Source of the DNA: an uncultured Sporolactobacillus sp. | GTDB lineage: Bacteria; Bacillota; Bacilli; Bacillales; Sporolactobacillaceae | Assembly: GCA_900543345.1 (NCBI GenBank) | Contig: UQRJ01000009.1 | Coordinates: 1-22,737, forward strand | Reading direction: 5' to 3' | Length of the DNA: 22,737 bases | Shown here: one piece after another, positions 6,243 through 14,263 of the stretch | Position numbering within the stretch: the stretch's first letter is position 1 | How the letters are laid out: every line of letters starts with the position of its first letter | Program-made: the position numbers and the translations under genes | The notes under the pieces: generated by a model | The model's database searches: none | The model's input: the letters and a program-made list of their open reading frames with translations, nothing else | What the model was told of the DNA's origin: nothing

Positions 6243-7928
6243 ATGAAGAATAAAGCAAAATGGTCGCTGGTATTGTCATTTGTACTGGCGCTCAGCCTTG
6301 TACTTTCTGCCTGCGGGGGATCCGGCAGCAGTCAGGGAGGCAAGAGCAGTAATAAAATGGCGAAAAATCAGACCTTGAATCTGGCGATCGCTCAGGATAT
6401 TCCGACACTCGATCCGAACTTGTCGACCGATACGACGTCGACCAATGCCATTACGATGACACAAGCTGGCCTGACACGGATGCATAACGACAAGTATTAT
6501 TGGGATCTGGCGGCCAAGGCGCCGAAGGTCAGTGCGGACAAAAAGACAGTGACATTCAAGTTGCGCGATGCGAAGTGGTCCGACGGGAAAGCGATTACCG
6601 CTCAGGATTTTGTGTACGGCTGGCAGCGACAAAACGATCCGGCGGCCAAGCCGGCGTATAATTTCCTGTTTGCCGCCGCAGGCATTAAAAATGCAGCGGA
6701 AATCGAAGATTCGTCGAACAAAAAGATGTATGGAAAATACAAAGAACTGGGTGTTAAAGCGCTCGACGACAAGACGCTGCAGGTACAATTCAATATACCT
6801 GTTCCACCGTTCTTCTACAGCCTGTTGTCCCAGCCGCAGTTTTTACCGCTGCGTGAAGACTTCGTCAAGAAGCAAGGCAAGAAGTTTGCCCAGACCCCAT
6901 CCAATCTGCTCTACAGCGGTCCGTTCATTCTTTCTAAATGGAATAAGGGTTCCAGCTGGACCTATAAGAAGAACAACAATTATTGGGATGCGAAAACGAC
7001 TAAGCTGACCAAAGTGAATTTCCAGGTCCAGAAGGATATCTCTACTCAAGTCAATCTGTATAAAACAAATAAAATCGATGCTGTTTATAAGCTCACCGGC
7101 GAATTTGTGAATTCACTGAAGAAATCAAATGCCAGTGAAGTTCACTTTGCTTTGAATTCGGGCACATTCTTCCTGTATATTAATCAGAAAACGAATAAAA
7201 ATTTGAAAAACTTGAACCTGCGCAAAGCAATCAATGCGGCAATCGATCGCGACTCGTTCGTTAAAGTGCTGTTTAACGACGGCTCGACCGGATCGAACTA
7301 TGTCGTGCCGAAAGGATTTACTAAAGGACCGGACGGCAAGGACTTCCGCGGCGACGATCCGGTAAACGGTTATCCGGCGGGTAAGGCCTCCGATGCAAAG
7401 AAACTATGGAATAAAGCCAAGCAAGAACTGGGTATCAAGACACTGAAGCTGACCTTCCTGTCGGCCGACGGCGATCAGTACAAACAGTGGGATGCTTATA
7501 TTGCGAATCAAATCGAAAAGAATCTGCCCGGTGTGAACGTGACGATTAATCAGCAACCATGGGCGAACTATTTAAAATTGCAACAAGAGTTTAAATTCGA
7601 TCTCGCCTTCAGCGGCTGGTTCCCGGATTATCAGGACCCGATGACCTATCTGGATATGTGGGAAACGGGCAATCCGCAGAACACGACAGGCTGGTCGAAT
7701 AAAGAATTCGATCAATTGATTGAAAAAGCAAAGAAAGAGACGGACAATCCGACGCAGCGCTGGAATGACTTGCTGAAGGCCGAAAAAGTCATGATGGCCG
7801 ATTATCCGATCGTACCGATTTATCAGAAGGGTAACACATGGGCGGCTAAACCTTATGTGAAGAATCTATCTTACCCGTCATATGGACCGGAAATTGACTT
7901 TGCCCGGGCATATATCGCGCAGCACTGA
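6243..7928 (+). CDS. oppA: Oligopeptide-binding lipoprotein
   Basis: The 561-residue extracellular substrate-binding lipoprotein belongs to SBP family 5 and delivers peptides to the OppBCDF importer. A basic N-terminus and hydrophobic stretch lead to the lipobox LSAC, with the lipidated Cys at residue 24, followed by a Gly/Ser-rich linker. Family blocks include TLDPNLSTDTTS, the FKLRDAKWSDGKAITAQDFVYGW block, NLRKAINAAIDR and YQDPMTYLDMW. ATG 6243 has AGGGGAGG (6225-6232) upstream and starts exactly at the signal peptide; the open frame from 6129 is leader. In B. subtilis Opp also imports Phr and competence/sporulation peptides, which fits the neighbouring genes. It is more lysine-rich than its neighbours. 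Confidence 0.95.
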   Translation: MKNKAKWSLVLSFVLALSLVLSACGGSGSSQGGKSSNKMAKNQTLNLAIAQDIPTLDPNLSTDTTSTNAITMTQAGLTRMHNDKYYWDLAAKAPKVSADKKTVTFKLRDAKWSDGKAITAQDFVYGWQRQNDPAAKPAYNFLFAAAGIKNAAEIEDSSNKKMYGKYKELGVKALDDKTLQVQFNIPVPPFFYSLLSQPQFLPLREDFVKKQGKKFAQTPSNLLYSGPFILSKWNKGSSWTYKKNNNYWDAKTTKLTKVNFQVQKDISTQVNLYKTNKIDAVYKLTGEFVNSLKKSNASEVHFALNSGTFFLYINQKTNKNLKNLNLRKAINAAIDRDSFVKVLFNDGSTGSNYVVPKGFTKGPDGKDFRGDDPVNGYPAGKASDAKKLWNKAKQELGIKTLKLTFLSADGDQYKQWDAYIANQIEKNLPGVNVTINQQPWANYLKLQQEFKFDLAFSGWFPDYQDPMTYLDMWETGNPQNTTGWSNKEFDQLIEKAKKETDNPTQRWNDLLKAEKVMMADYPIVPIYQKGNTWAAKPYVKNLSYPSYGPEIDFARAYIAQH

Positions 7929-7977
7929 GCGATATACGTTTGTAAGAGATAATGCGATGTTTTTGTTTTATAAAAGG

Positions 7978-8011
7978 GGGAGTATATGTCGGTCAGGCAT
8001 ATGCTCCCTTT
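7978..8011 (+). terminator. Hairpin between oppA and oppB (partial terminator or mRNA stabiliser)
   Basis: GGGAGTATATG (7978-7988) pairs with CATATGCTCCC (7998-8008), 11 bp with one U-G, 9-nt loop, followed by only three Ts. Such hairpins after a binding-protein gene usually let some transcripts stop, or protect the upstream mRNA, so that OppA exceeds the membrane components. That role is inference here. Confidence 0.6.
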
Positions 8012-8082
8012 CCGATAAAAAGGTTCATTCAGATGAATCATCCGAGTGATGAATCAATGATTTTTTAAGGAGGGGAATAGAC

Positions 8083-9009
8083 TTGGGACGTTATGTTCTG
8101 AAACGAATCGGCTATATGCTGGCGACACTTTTCGTCGTCATTACACTGACTTTCCTATTCATGCAAATGCTGCCGGGAACGCCGTTTCTAAATCCGAAGC
8201 TTAGTCCGGTGCAGAGGGCGCAAATGATGCATGCTTACGGCCTGGATCAACCCATCCCGGTTCAATATGTCAAATACATATGGAATTTGCTGCACGGAAA
8301 TCTCGGCGAATCGTTCCAATTCGGTAATGAACCGGTGACTCATCTGCTGTTTTCTAAGTTTTTCGTTTCGCTGAATCTGGGGATGGAAGCCATCATGGTT
8401 GGCGCGCTGCTGGGCATACTGCTCGGTATTTTTGCCGGCCTGCATCACGGCAAAGCCTTGGACTGGGGGACAATGATCTTTTCGATGATCGGCATCTCCA
8501 TTCCGTCGTTTATTTTTGCCGGCATTCTGCAATATTGCCTCGGCGTGATGGTTCAGCTGTTTCCGGTGGCCGGCTGGAACGGCCCGGCCTCGCATGTGTT
8601 GCCGGTGACTTCATTGGCCGTCGGCGTCCTCGCAGAAGTGGCGCTATTTATGCGGACGGAGATGGTTGAGGTCATCAATCAGGATTACATTGTTACGGCG
8701 AAGGCCAAAGGTTTGTCCAGGCGCACCGTCGTGTTTAAGCATGCGGTCAGAAATGCACTCATCCCTGTCATAACGGTTTTGGGACCGTTGACCGCAGCGA
8801 TTATTACCGGTTCGCTGGTGGTTGAAAATATTTTTGGCATTCCGGGAATCGGCTCGCAATATGTCGATTCCATTGTGACGAACGATTACCCGATGATTAT
8901 GGGAACCACGGAACTTTATGCCGCCCTATTCATTCTGACAATATTTATTGTCGATATCCTTTATGGTGTGATTGATCCGCGAATTCGACTATCGGGAGGG
9001 AACCATTAA
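8083..9009 (+). CDS. oppB: Oligopeptide ABC transporter permease
   Basis: The 308-residue inner-membrane permease has about six membrane helices. The N-terminal YVLKRIGYML block and the EAA loop around residues 195-225 (TAKAKGLSRRTVVFKHAVRNA) that contacts the ATPases mark the DppB/OppB family. It starts at TTG 8083, supported by AAGGAGGGG (8067-8075) 7 bases upstream; no ATG lies nearby. It is separated from oppA by 154 bases containing a hairpin and a direct repeat of GATGAATCA (8032-8040 and 8049-8057). It ends 1 base before oppC starts. Confidence 0.94.
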   Translation: MGRYVLKRIGYMLATLFVVITLTFLFMQMLPGTPFLNPKLSPVQRAQMMHAYGLDQPIPVQYVKYIWNLLHGNLGESFQFGNEPVTHLLFSKFFVSLNLGMEAIMVGALLGILLGIFAGLHHGKALDWGTMIFSMIGISIPSFIFAGILQYCLGVMVQLFPVAGWNGPASHVLPVTSLAVGVLAEVALFMRTEMVEVINQDYIVTAKAKGLSRRTVVFKHAVRNALIPVITVLGPLTAAIITGSLVVENIFGIPGIGSQYVDSIVTNDYPMIMGTTELYAALFILTIFIVDILYGVIDPRIRLSGGNH

Positions 9010-9010
9010 A

Positions 9011-10018
9011 ATGGCAACGGCAAATGATCAAATCACAGACGACATGTTCCGCCCGGCAGACATCGATACGTCGGAAAATGAAAAAGTATCGAGAGAATCG
9101 GTGAGCGTATTACGCGAATCACTGCATCGTTTCTTTAAAAATAAAGGTGCCGTGGCCTCGTTAATTGTACTGGTATTGCTCATATTCATGGCGATTTTTG
9201 GCCCATATTTTAATCACTACGGGGCAACGGCGCAAGATCTGAACCGTTCCAATCTTCCACCGAAAGTCACAGCACTGTCTTGGCTGCCCCTGTTTAGTGG
9301 ACAGGAGGCCGGTGTCGATAGCTATCAGCAACATAATGTAAAGGAAAATTTCTGGTTCGGTACCGATCAGCTTGGCCGCGATTTATGGTCGCGAACCTGG
9401 GACGGTACGCGCGTGTCGCTGATCATCGCTCTGGTCGCCTCGTTGGTCGATGTCTTCATTGGCGTGACTTATGGCGGAATATCCGGTTATTTCGGCGGCA
9501 TGACGGACAACGTCATGCAGCGGATTATCGAAATTATCTCCGGTATTCCGCAACTGGTCTGGATTATTTTACTGATCCTTGTCTTGAAACCCGGCCTGGT
9601 CGCCATTATTATTGCCCTGACCATCGCCAATTGGGTATCGATGGCGCGCGTGGTCCGTGGGGAGATGCTTAAGTTTAAAAATCAGGAATTTGTGCTGGCC
9701 TCGATTACGCTGGGAGCAAGTCACGCGCGATTGATTTTCAAACATCTGATCCCCAATGCAATGGCGATGATTATTGTCAATACGATGTTTTCCATTCCGA
9801 ATGCCATCTTTTTTGAAGCATTCCTGAGTTTTATCGGTCTGGGGCTTTCCGATCCGCAGACCTCATTGGGTTCGTTGATTAATGCCGGTTATCAGACGCT
9901 TCAATTGCACCCTTACCAAACGGTGTTCCCCGGTTTGGTTATCTGCCTACTGCTCATTTCATTTAACCTAATTGGAAATGGCCTTCGCGATGCTTTTGAT
10001 CCGCGGCTCCGTAACTGA
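9011..10018 (+). CDS. oppC: Oligopeptide ABC transporter permease
   Basis: The 335-residue partner permease of OppB has an N-terminal cytoplasmic tail of ~45 residues, then the OppC-type segment RFFKNKGAVASLIVLVLLIF. It also carries GTDQLGRDLWSR and the EAA loop around residues 215-250 (LASITLGASHARLIFKHLIPN). About six membrane helices are expected. ATG 9011 has GGGAGGG (8994-9000) inside the oppB 3' end; the open frame from 8972 overlaps oppB and is not the start. Tight spacing indicates translational coupling. oppD follows after 15 bases. Confidence 0.94.
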   Translation: MATANDQITDDMFRPADIDTSENEKVSRESVSVLRESLHRFFKNKGAVASLIVLVLLIFMAIFGPYFNHYGATAQDLNRSNLPPKVTALSWLPLFSGQEAGVDSYQQHNVKENFWFGTDQLGRDLWSRTWDGTRVSLIIALVASLVDVFIGVTYGGISGYFGGMTDNVMQRIIEIISGIPQLVWIILLILVLKPGLVAIIIALTIANWVSMARVVRGEMLKFKNQEFVLASITLGASHARLIFKHLIPNAMAMIIVNTMFSIPNAIFFEAFLSFIGLGLSDPQTSLGSLINAGYQTLQLHPYQTVFPGLVICLLLISFNLIGNGLRDAFDPRLRN

Positions 10019-10033
10019 TGGGAGGGGAAACCA

Positions 10034-11050
10034 ATGGATACATTATTGCAACTAGAAGATTTGCAGGTGCAATTTGACATTTACGGTGCAAAAGTACAAG
10101 CAGTACGTGGTGTGAGTCTCAACTTGAATCTTGGGGAGACATTGGCCATTGTCGGTGAATCCGGATCGGGTAAGTCAGTCACGTCAAAAGCAATTATGGG
10201 ATTAATCCCCAGTCCTCCCGGAAAAATTACTCATGGTAAAATCTTTTTTCAAGGTAAAAATGTAACCCATTTGACGGAAAAGGAATGGGAGAATATCCGC
10301 GGCCGAGAAATTTCAATGATCTTTCAGGATCCGATGACCTCGCTTAACCCGACGATGAAAGTCGGTAAGCAAATTATGGAAGGCCTGATTAAGCATCAGC
10401 ATTTGGCGAAACATGATGCCAGAGCACGCGCGATTGAACTGCTTCGGCAAGTCGGCATATCGAATCCCGAGAAGCGGGTCGATGAATACCCGCATCAATT
10501 CTCCGGCGGTATGCGTCAGCGTGTCGTGATCGCCATCGCACTGGCTTGCAATCCGAAGATCCTCATTGCCGACGAGCCGACAACGGCGCTGGATGTCACG
10601 ATACAAGCGCAGATCCTTGATTTAATGCGCGATTTGCAGAAGAAAACAGGGACGGCAATCATTTTGATTACCCATGATCTGGGTGTGGTTGCCAACATTG
10701 CCCAACGGGTGGCGGTCATGTACGGCGGAAAAATCGTCGAGACAGGGACATTGGATGAAATTTTTTACCATTCGCGGCATCCTTATTCGTGGGGGCTTTT
10801 GTCTTCGATGCCGAAGCTGCATGCCAAAACAGACAAATTGTTGGCCATCCCCGGCACGCCGCCGGATTTAAGTCATCCGCCCAAAGGCTGCCCGTTCGCT
10901 CCCCGCTGTCCGTATGCGATGAAAGTCTGTGTCGACCACATGCCCGACTATACAACTTTGTCCGCTACACAAAAAACGGCTTGCTGGCTGCTTGACCGGC
11001 GGGCGCCGACAATCGAACCGCCGGCATCGATACAGGTGGGAGGAGAGTAA
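10034..11050 (+). CDS. oppD: Oligopeptide ABC transporter ATPase
   Basis: The 338-residue cytoplasmic ATPase powers peptide import with OppF. Walker A GESGSGKS is at 41-48, the Q-loop FQDP at 97-100, signature FSGGMRQRV from 156, Walker B ILIADEP at 176-182 and the switch His at 214. The C-terminal oligopeptide/dipeptide domain carries the cysteine cluster CPFAPRCPYAMKVC, plus a later Cys, as in OppD/DppD. ATG 10034 follows GGGAGGGG that begins 1 base after the oppC stop. All catalytic residues are present. Confidence 0.96.
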   Translation: MDTLLQLEDLQVQFDIYGAKVQAVRGVSLNLNLGETLAIVGESGSGKSVTSKAIMGLIPSPPGKITHGKIFFQGKNVTHLTEKEWENIRGREISMIFQDPMTSLNPTMKVGKQIMEGLIKHQHLAKHDARARAIELLRQVGISNPEKRVDEYPHQFSGGMRQRVVIAIALACNPKILIADEPTTALDVTIQAQILDLMRDLQKKTGTAIILITHDLGVVANIAQRVAVMYGGKIVETGTLDEIFYHSRHPYSWGLLSSMPKLHAKTDKLLAIPGTPPDLSHPPKGCPFAPRCPYAMKVCVDHMPDYTTLSATQKTACWLLDRRAPTIEPPASIQVGGE

Positions 11051-11053
11051 CCA

Positions 11054-12055
11054 ATGGGAAGCAATGGGAATGTGTTATTACAAGTCCACGCTCTAAAAAA
11101 ATATTTTCCGGTCGCGCATCGAAAAGTGCTGAAAGCAGTCGACGGTATTTCGTTTGCTGTCCGTAAAGGCGAAACGCTCGGTCTGGTCGGTGAATCCGGA
11201 TGCGGCAAATCGACTGCCGGCAGAACGATCATCCGCTTATACGATCCGACCGGAGGAAGGATCATCTTCGATGGCCATGATATCAGCGGAAAATTGAGCC
11301 GGAATGTAAAAAAAGATTTGCGGCGCCGTATGCAAATGATTTTTCAAGATCCCTATGCGTCATTAAATCCGCGAATGATGGTCAAAGATATCATTGCCGA
11401 AGGACTGGATATTCATCACCTTGTCCATTCTAATAAAGAAAGAATGGACAAGGTGTATGAAATGTTGGCAATGGTCGGTTTAAATAAAGAACATGCCAAT
11501 CGCTATCCGCACGAATTCAGCGGCGGGCAGCGGCAGCGAATCGGCATTGCCCGGGCGCTGGCACTGGATCCCGATTTTATTATTGCCGACGAACCGATTT
11601 CCGCACTGGATGTGTCGATTCAGGCACAAGTTGTTAACTTGTTGCAGAGTTTACAGGAGAAGCAAGGACTCACCTACTTATTTATTGCCCACGATCTGTC
11701 AATGGTGAAGCATATCAGTGATCGCGTCGGTGTGATGTATCTCGGCAATATGGCTGAGCTGGCTTCCAGTGATGAAGTATATAATCATCCGCTTCATCCG
11801 TATACGCAATCGCTGTTGTCGGCCATTCCGATCGCCGATCCGAAAGTAGAGCGGACAAGGGAGCGCATCATTCTCAAGGGCGAGGTTCCGAGCCCGATCG
11901 ATCCGCCGAGCGGTTGCCGTTTTCGTACGCGTTGTCCATTTGCGATGGCTATTTGTGCTAAAGTGAAGCCGAAGTGGCATGAAGTCGAACAGGGACATTG
12001 GGTTGCCTGTCATCTGCATGATGAAGAAACAAAAAAAGCAACGGGGGAGAAATGA
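11054..12055 (+). CDS. oppF: Oligopeptide ABC transporter ATPase
   Basis: The 333-residue second ATPase pairs with OppD. Walker A GESGCGKS is at 46-53, Q-loop FQDP at 97-100, signature FSGGQRQRIG from 155 and Walker B FIIADEP at 175-181. Its C-terminal domain has the Cys motif CRFRTRCPFAMAIC. The start ATG 11054 lies 3 bases after the oppD stop with GGGAGGAGAG before it. It is last gene of the operon. No strong terminator follows: only a weak 5-bp dyad, TGATC-GGCT-GATCA at 12053-12066, lacks a T-run, so readthrough into the next region is possible. Confidence 0.96.
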   Translation: MGSNGNVLLQVHALKKYFPVAHRKVLKAVDGISFAVRKGETLGLVGESGCGKSTAGRTIIRLYDPTGGRIIFDGHDISGKLSRNVKKDLRRRMQMIFQDPYASLNPRMMVKDIIAEGLDIHHLVHSNKERMDKVYEMLAMVGLNKEHANRYPHEFSGGQRQRIGIARALALDPDFIIADEPISALDVSIQAQVVNLLQSLQEKQGLTYLFIAHDLSMVKHISDRVGVMYLGNMAELASSDEVYNHPLHPYTQSLLSAIPIADPKVERTRERIILKGEVPSPIDPPSGCRFRTRCPFAMAICAKVKPKWHEVEQGHWVACHLHDEETKKATGEK

Positions 12056-12077
12056 TCGGCTGATCAGGCAGAAACGT

Positions 12078-12236
12078 TCAGTCGCGTTTGCGTGTGAGCA
12101 TATGAATCAGGTAAAAGATGCCGGTTATGATTAAAAGAATGCCAATTGTTGCTTGATCCGGTATGTGGATAAAAAAGTTCAGTAAAATTGCCGAGGCAAG
12201 CAATAGAGCAAGACTCCATACTAATCGACGTAACAT
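12078..12236 (-). CDS. Mini membrane protein, two helices, function unknown
   Basis: The 52-residue product begins MLRRLVWSLALLLASAILLNF. It has two hydrophobic segments (about 6-22 and 29-46) joined by a short HIPDQ loop, and ends in a basic tail, TRKRD. ATG 12236 is preferred because AAAGGACGGGA lies upstream on the minus strand; an in-frame ATG at 12266 has no ribosome binding site. A TATAAT sits upstream at 12288-12293. The gene faces oppF. It has no counterpart I know in the B. subtilis block, where yjbB follows opp. It resembles the mini protein at 18395-18562 in size and layout. No family recognised. Confidence 0.6.
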   Translation of the reverse strand: MLRRLVWSLALLLASAILLNFFIHIPDQATIGILLIITGIFYLIHMLTRKRD

Positions 12237-12287
12237 TTGATCCCGTCCTTTGCCATCGTTGTGCATATTTTTTTCAACCGCACATAT

Positions 12288-12293
12288 ATTATA
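12288..12293 (-). promoter_or_regulatory. Candidate -10 for the mini membrane protein gene
   Basis: On the minus strand this is a perfect TATAAT, 51 bases before the ATG at 12236, in an otherwise AT-rich leader. The -35 is weak (GTCCTT at 17-bp spacing). Confidence 0.4.
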
Positions 12294-12376
12294 ATTGAAC
12301 CGGACGAAAAAAGGACAGGCGCCGGTTTTAATGAAGGGTTCTGTTAAAAAATAATGTTATTTTTGCTGCCTATGGT

Positions 12377-12437
12377 TTGGAGCGCAAGACGCGAGACTCC
12401 TGCGGGAAAAGCGAGCGTCTGCAGCGAGAAACAACAG
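12377..12437 (+). repeat. Dispersed Bacillales repeat, copy 1, internally deleted
   Basis: The core begins TTGGAGCGCAAGACGCGAG, continues CTGCGGGAAAAGCGAGCGTC and ends GCGAGAAACAACAG. It is the short form of copy 2 at 16325-16435. A shared TCTGTTAA-like flank lies upstream (12336-12347 here). The ~50 middle bases of copy 2, between two near-identical GCGGGAAAAGCGAG blocks, are missing. The motif matches a non-coding repeat I know to be scattered through many Bacillus-related genomes. The 366-base interval 12267-12632 otherwise holds only the promoters listed and no gene. Confidence 0.75.
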
Positions 12438-12530
12438 AATTAACATCAGTTTCGCCGGCATTTGCTGCCCGCAAACCGAAAACAACGCGTTATTGAGAAT
12501 GGGCAGTGGCTCCCGGGAATAAAAGGGCAC

Positions 12531-12559
12531 TTGACAGTCTATCGGATTGGGTTGACAAT
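12531..12559 (+). promoter_or_regulatory. Candidate sigma-A promoter of the 40-codon gene
   Basis: A perfect -35 TTGACA (12531-12536) is followed after 17 bases by GACAAT (12554-12559), 4 of 6 matches to TATAAT. A second TTGACA at 12552-12557 overlaps it but has no good -10. The leader to GTG 12633 would be about 67 bases. Confidence 0.5.
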
Positions 12560-12632
12560 AAGAATGGAATGGGTTGATTTAAAAGAACTGGATATTTGAG
12601 CGTGCAAACGAATGGGTGGGGGAGGCGATAAA

Positions 12633-12755
12633 GTGAAGAGAAATTTAAGGCGCAGACGGAAGAAAACCATCCGAAAATGGCTGAGAAAAACGTTGGGCCA
12701 GTTGCAACCGAAATCTCAGGATGTTCCGTCGGCTAACATGAAATTGCCGGCCTGA
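12633..12755 (+). CDS. Very basic 40-residue peptide, function unknown
   Basis: A GTG start (12633) follows GGGGGAGG with 7-base spacing; the frame runs 40 codons to TGA 12753-12755. Residues 1-19 contain 12 Lys/Arg (MKRNLRRRRKK then TIRKWLRKTLG). The remainder is neutral (PKSQDVPSANMKLPA); only one acidic residue occurs, giving a net charge near +13. The N-terminal half could form a cationic amphipathic helix or bind nucleic acid. A promoter-like TTGACA lies upstream and an intrinsic terminator 37 bases downstream, so it looks like a self-standing small gene. I recognise no family. It occupies the place of yjbC, directly before spx. Confidence 0.6.
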   Translation: MKRNLRRRRKKTIRKWLRKTLGQLQPKSQDVPSANMKLPA

Positions 12756-12791
12756 ATGGAAAATGCATTGACATAGAGTGATTCTTCGTGT

Positions 12792-12828
12792 AAGGGACTT
12801 CCGAATTGGACAATTGGGAGTCCCTTTT
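12792..12828 (+). terminator. Intrinsic terminator after the 40-codon gene
   Basis: AAGGGACTTCC (12792-12802) pairs with GGGAGTCCCTT (12816-12826), 11 bp with one G-U, 13-nt loop, followed by TTTT (12825-12828). It insulates spx from upstream transcription. Confidence 0.8.
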
Positions 12829-12915
12829 CGCTACTTTGTCGCCAAACGGAAAAATTTGTAGAAATTATGAATATTTTTTTACAAAAATGGGGTAGGAATA
12901 TTAGAAGAATTATTA

Positions 12916-12921
12916 TATAAT
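12916..12921 (+). promoter_or_regulatory. Candidate -10 of the spx promoter
   Basis: A perfect TATAAT, 50 bases before the spx start in a very AT-rich region (12845-12925). At 17-bp spacing the -35 (TAGGAA) is poor, so activation or an alternative sigma factor is possible. In B. subtilis spx has several promoters and two repressors; no PerR or YodB box was recognised here. Confidence 0.5.
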
Positions 12922-12971
12922 AAACACAAGGCAAGGTACCTGGCTCCTATACAATTAAAGGAGGGCGAAGC

Positions 12972-13367
12972 ATGGTTACGTTATATACATCTCCAAGCTG
13001 CACATCATGCAGGAAAGCAAAGGCCTGGTTAAAAGCACATAATATTCCTTTCAAGGAAAGGAATATTTTCTCCGAACCGCTGTCCATCGAAGAAATTAAG
13101 GATATTTTGCGAATGACTGAAGACGGCACCGACGAGATTATTTCCACTCGTTCGAAAGCGTTTCAGGAATTAAATATAAATCTCGATACGATGTCCATCC
13201 AGAATCTTTATGAGCTGATCAGGGATAATCCGGGCTTATTGCGCCGCCCGATTATGCTTGATGAGAAACGTCTTCAGGTAGGATACAACGACGATGAAAT
13301 TCGGCGCTTTCTACCGAGAAAGGTACGGACATTCCAACTGCAGGAAGCGCAGCGTCTCGTCAATTGA
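12972..13367 (+). CDS. spx: Spx, thiol-stress transcription regulator
   Basis: The 131-residue ArsC-like protein binds the RNA polymerase alpha C-terminal domain and reprograms transcription under disulfide stress. The redox switch CTSC is at 10-13, the alpha-contact residue Gly52 lies in TEDGTDEI, and Arg60 is in ISTRSK. The RRPI block and the C-terminal RKVRTFQLQEAQRLVN tail, through which SpxH and ClpXP act, are present. It is nearly identical to B. subtilis Spx as remembered. ATG 12972 has AAAGGAGGG upstream. Unlike B. subtilis it is not preceded by yjbC. Its adaptor gene spxH lies ~5.3 kb downstream. Confidence 0.98.
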   Translation: MVTLYTSPSCTSCRKAKAWLKAHNIPFKERNIFSEPLSIEEIKDILRMTEDGTDEIISTRSKAFQELNINLDTMSIQNLYELIRDNPGLLRRPIMLDEKRLQVGYNDDEIRRFLPRKVRTFQLQEAQRLVN

Positions 13368-13383
13368 ATGGACGCCAAAAGAG

Positions 13384-13418
13384 GAGCAACCGATAATCTT
13401 GTCGGTTGTTCTTTTTTT
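13384..13418 (+). terminator. Intrinsic terminator of spx
   Basis: GAGCAACCGA (13384-13393) pairs with TCGGTTGTTC (13402-13411), 10 bp with one G-U, 8-nt loop, followed by seven Ts. It ends 1 base before the stop of the convergent yjbE. On the minus strand the trailing CTCCTCTTTTGG is a weaker T-tract. Confidence 0.9.
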
Positions 13419-13419
13419 G

Positions 13420-14103
13420 TCATAAACGTGAGCTGGATTTGTTGATACTCAGCAGATTATAAAGCCAACCGGCCAGCATGACGACAATAATCAGTGCGAT
13501 GGTGAAAAAATGATTGGGGAAGCCGATGCGCGCAAATAACGGATGGAGTTTCGGTTCTTCCAGAATCATTTCTGAAGCGGTATAGACGAGGACGGCTCCG
13601 CCCGCATAGATCAGTAACGGAAATTTTTCCATGGCCACGAGAATGAGTTTGCTTCCCCAGACAATGATCGGGACCGATACAATCAGGCCGACGGCGATGT
13701 AGCCGATATGACCCCGAGCGGCACCGGCAATGGCCAGCATGTTATCGAGGCCCATGACGACATCGGCAAGCACGATCGTGCGCACGGCGCCGACGAGTGA
13801 CAAACCGGCACGGACATGATGCTGTTCTTCCCTATTGGTGATCAGCCGCAGGGCGATGATGACGAGAAACAGGCCTCCTGCCATTAACAGAAACGGTATA
13901 CTCAGCAGTGACACAACGATGGCCGTCAGAAATATGCGAACGATGACGGCCAGTCCGGTTCCAATTAAGATGGCCTTGTTTCTTTTTTTTTCCGGTAACT
14001 TCCGGCAGGCCATGGCAATCACGACAGCATTATCGCCACCGAGAATAATATCGATAAATATGATTTTCAGAATAAAGAACAAGACGTCGAAATCGGGAGT
14101 CAT
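13420..14103 (-). CDS. yjbE: TerC family membrane protein YjbE
   Basis: The 227-residue integral membrane protein has about seven hydrophobic helices. The two TerC signature acidic motifs are GGDNAVVIA (Asp24) and VMGLDNMLA (Asp119), the likely metal-binding pair inside the membrane. Related B. subtilis TerC proteins export manganese or metallate secreted proteins; which applies here is unknown. ATG 14103 is preceded by AAGGAG on the minus strand at a slightly long spacing of 11. The position between spx and mecA matches B. subtilis, but the strand is opposite to both neighbours. No yybP-ykoY manganese riboswitch was recognised in the 230 bases upstream. Confidence 0.88.
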   Translation of the reverse strand: MTPDFDVLFFILKIIFIDIILGGDNAVVIAMACRKLPEKKRNKAILIGTGLAVIVRIFLTAIVVSLLSIPFLLMAGGLFLVIIALRLITNREEQHHVRAGLSLVGAVRTIVLADVVMGLDNMLAIAGAARGHIGYIAVGLIVSVPIIVWGSKLILVAMEKFPLLIYAGGAVLVYTASEMILEEPKLHPLFARIGFPNHFFTIALIIVVMLAGWLYNLLSINKSSSRL

Positions 14104-14234
14104 ACGGGCTTTAGCTCCTTTCCATCGCTCAGTTCAGCTTATGCGGCCTTGTCCCCATTCATTCCACGGTGCGCACTCCGGCGGGAAACACGACATGGAC
14201 AGATATGGAATATGTAAAAGAGGGACCGTTACTA

Positions 14235-14263
14235 TTTCAATCACTGACGTTTTATCATACAAT
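14235..14263 (+). promoter_or_regulatory. Weak candidate promoter of mecA
   Basis: TTTCAA (14235-14240), a 17-base spacer, then TACAAT (14258-14263; 5 of 6). The -35 is poor. It is the best match in the 230 bases between yjbE and mecA, which otherwise hold no gene. Confidence 0.35.
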
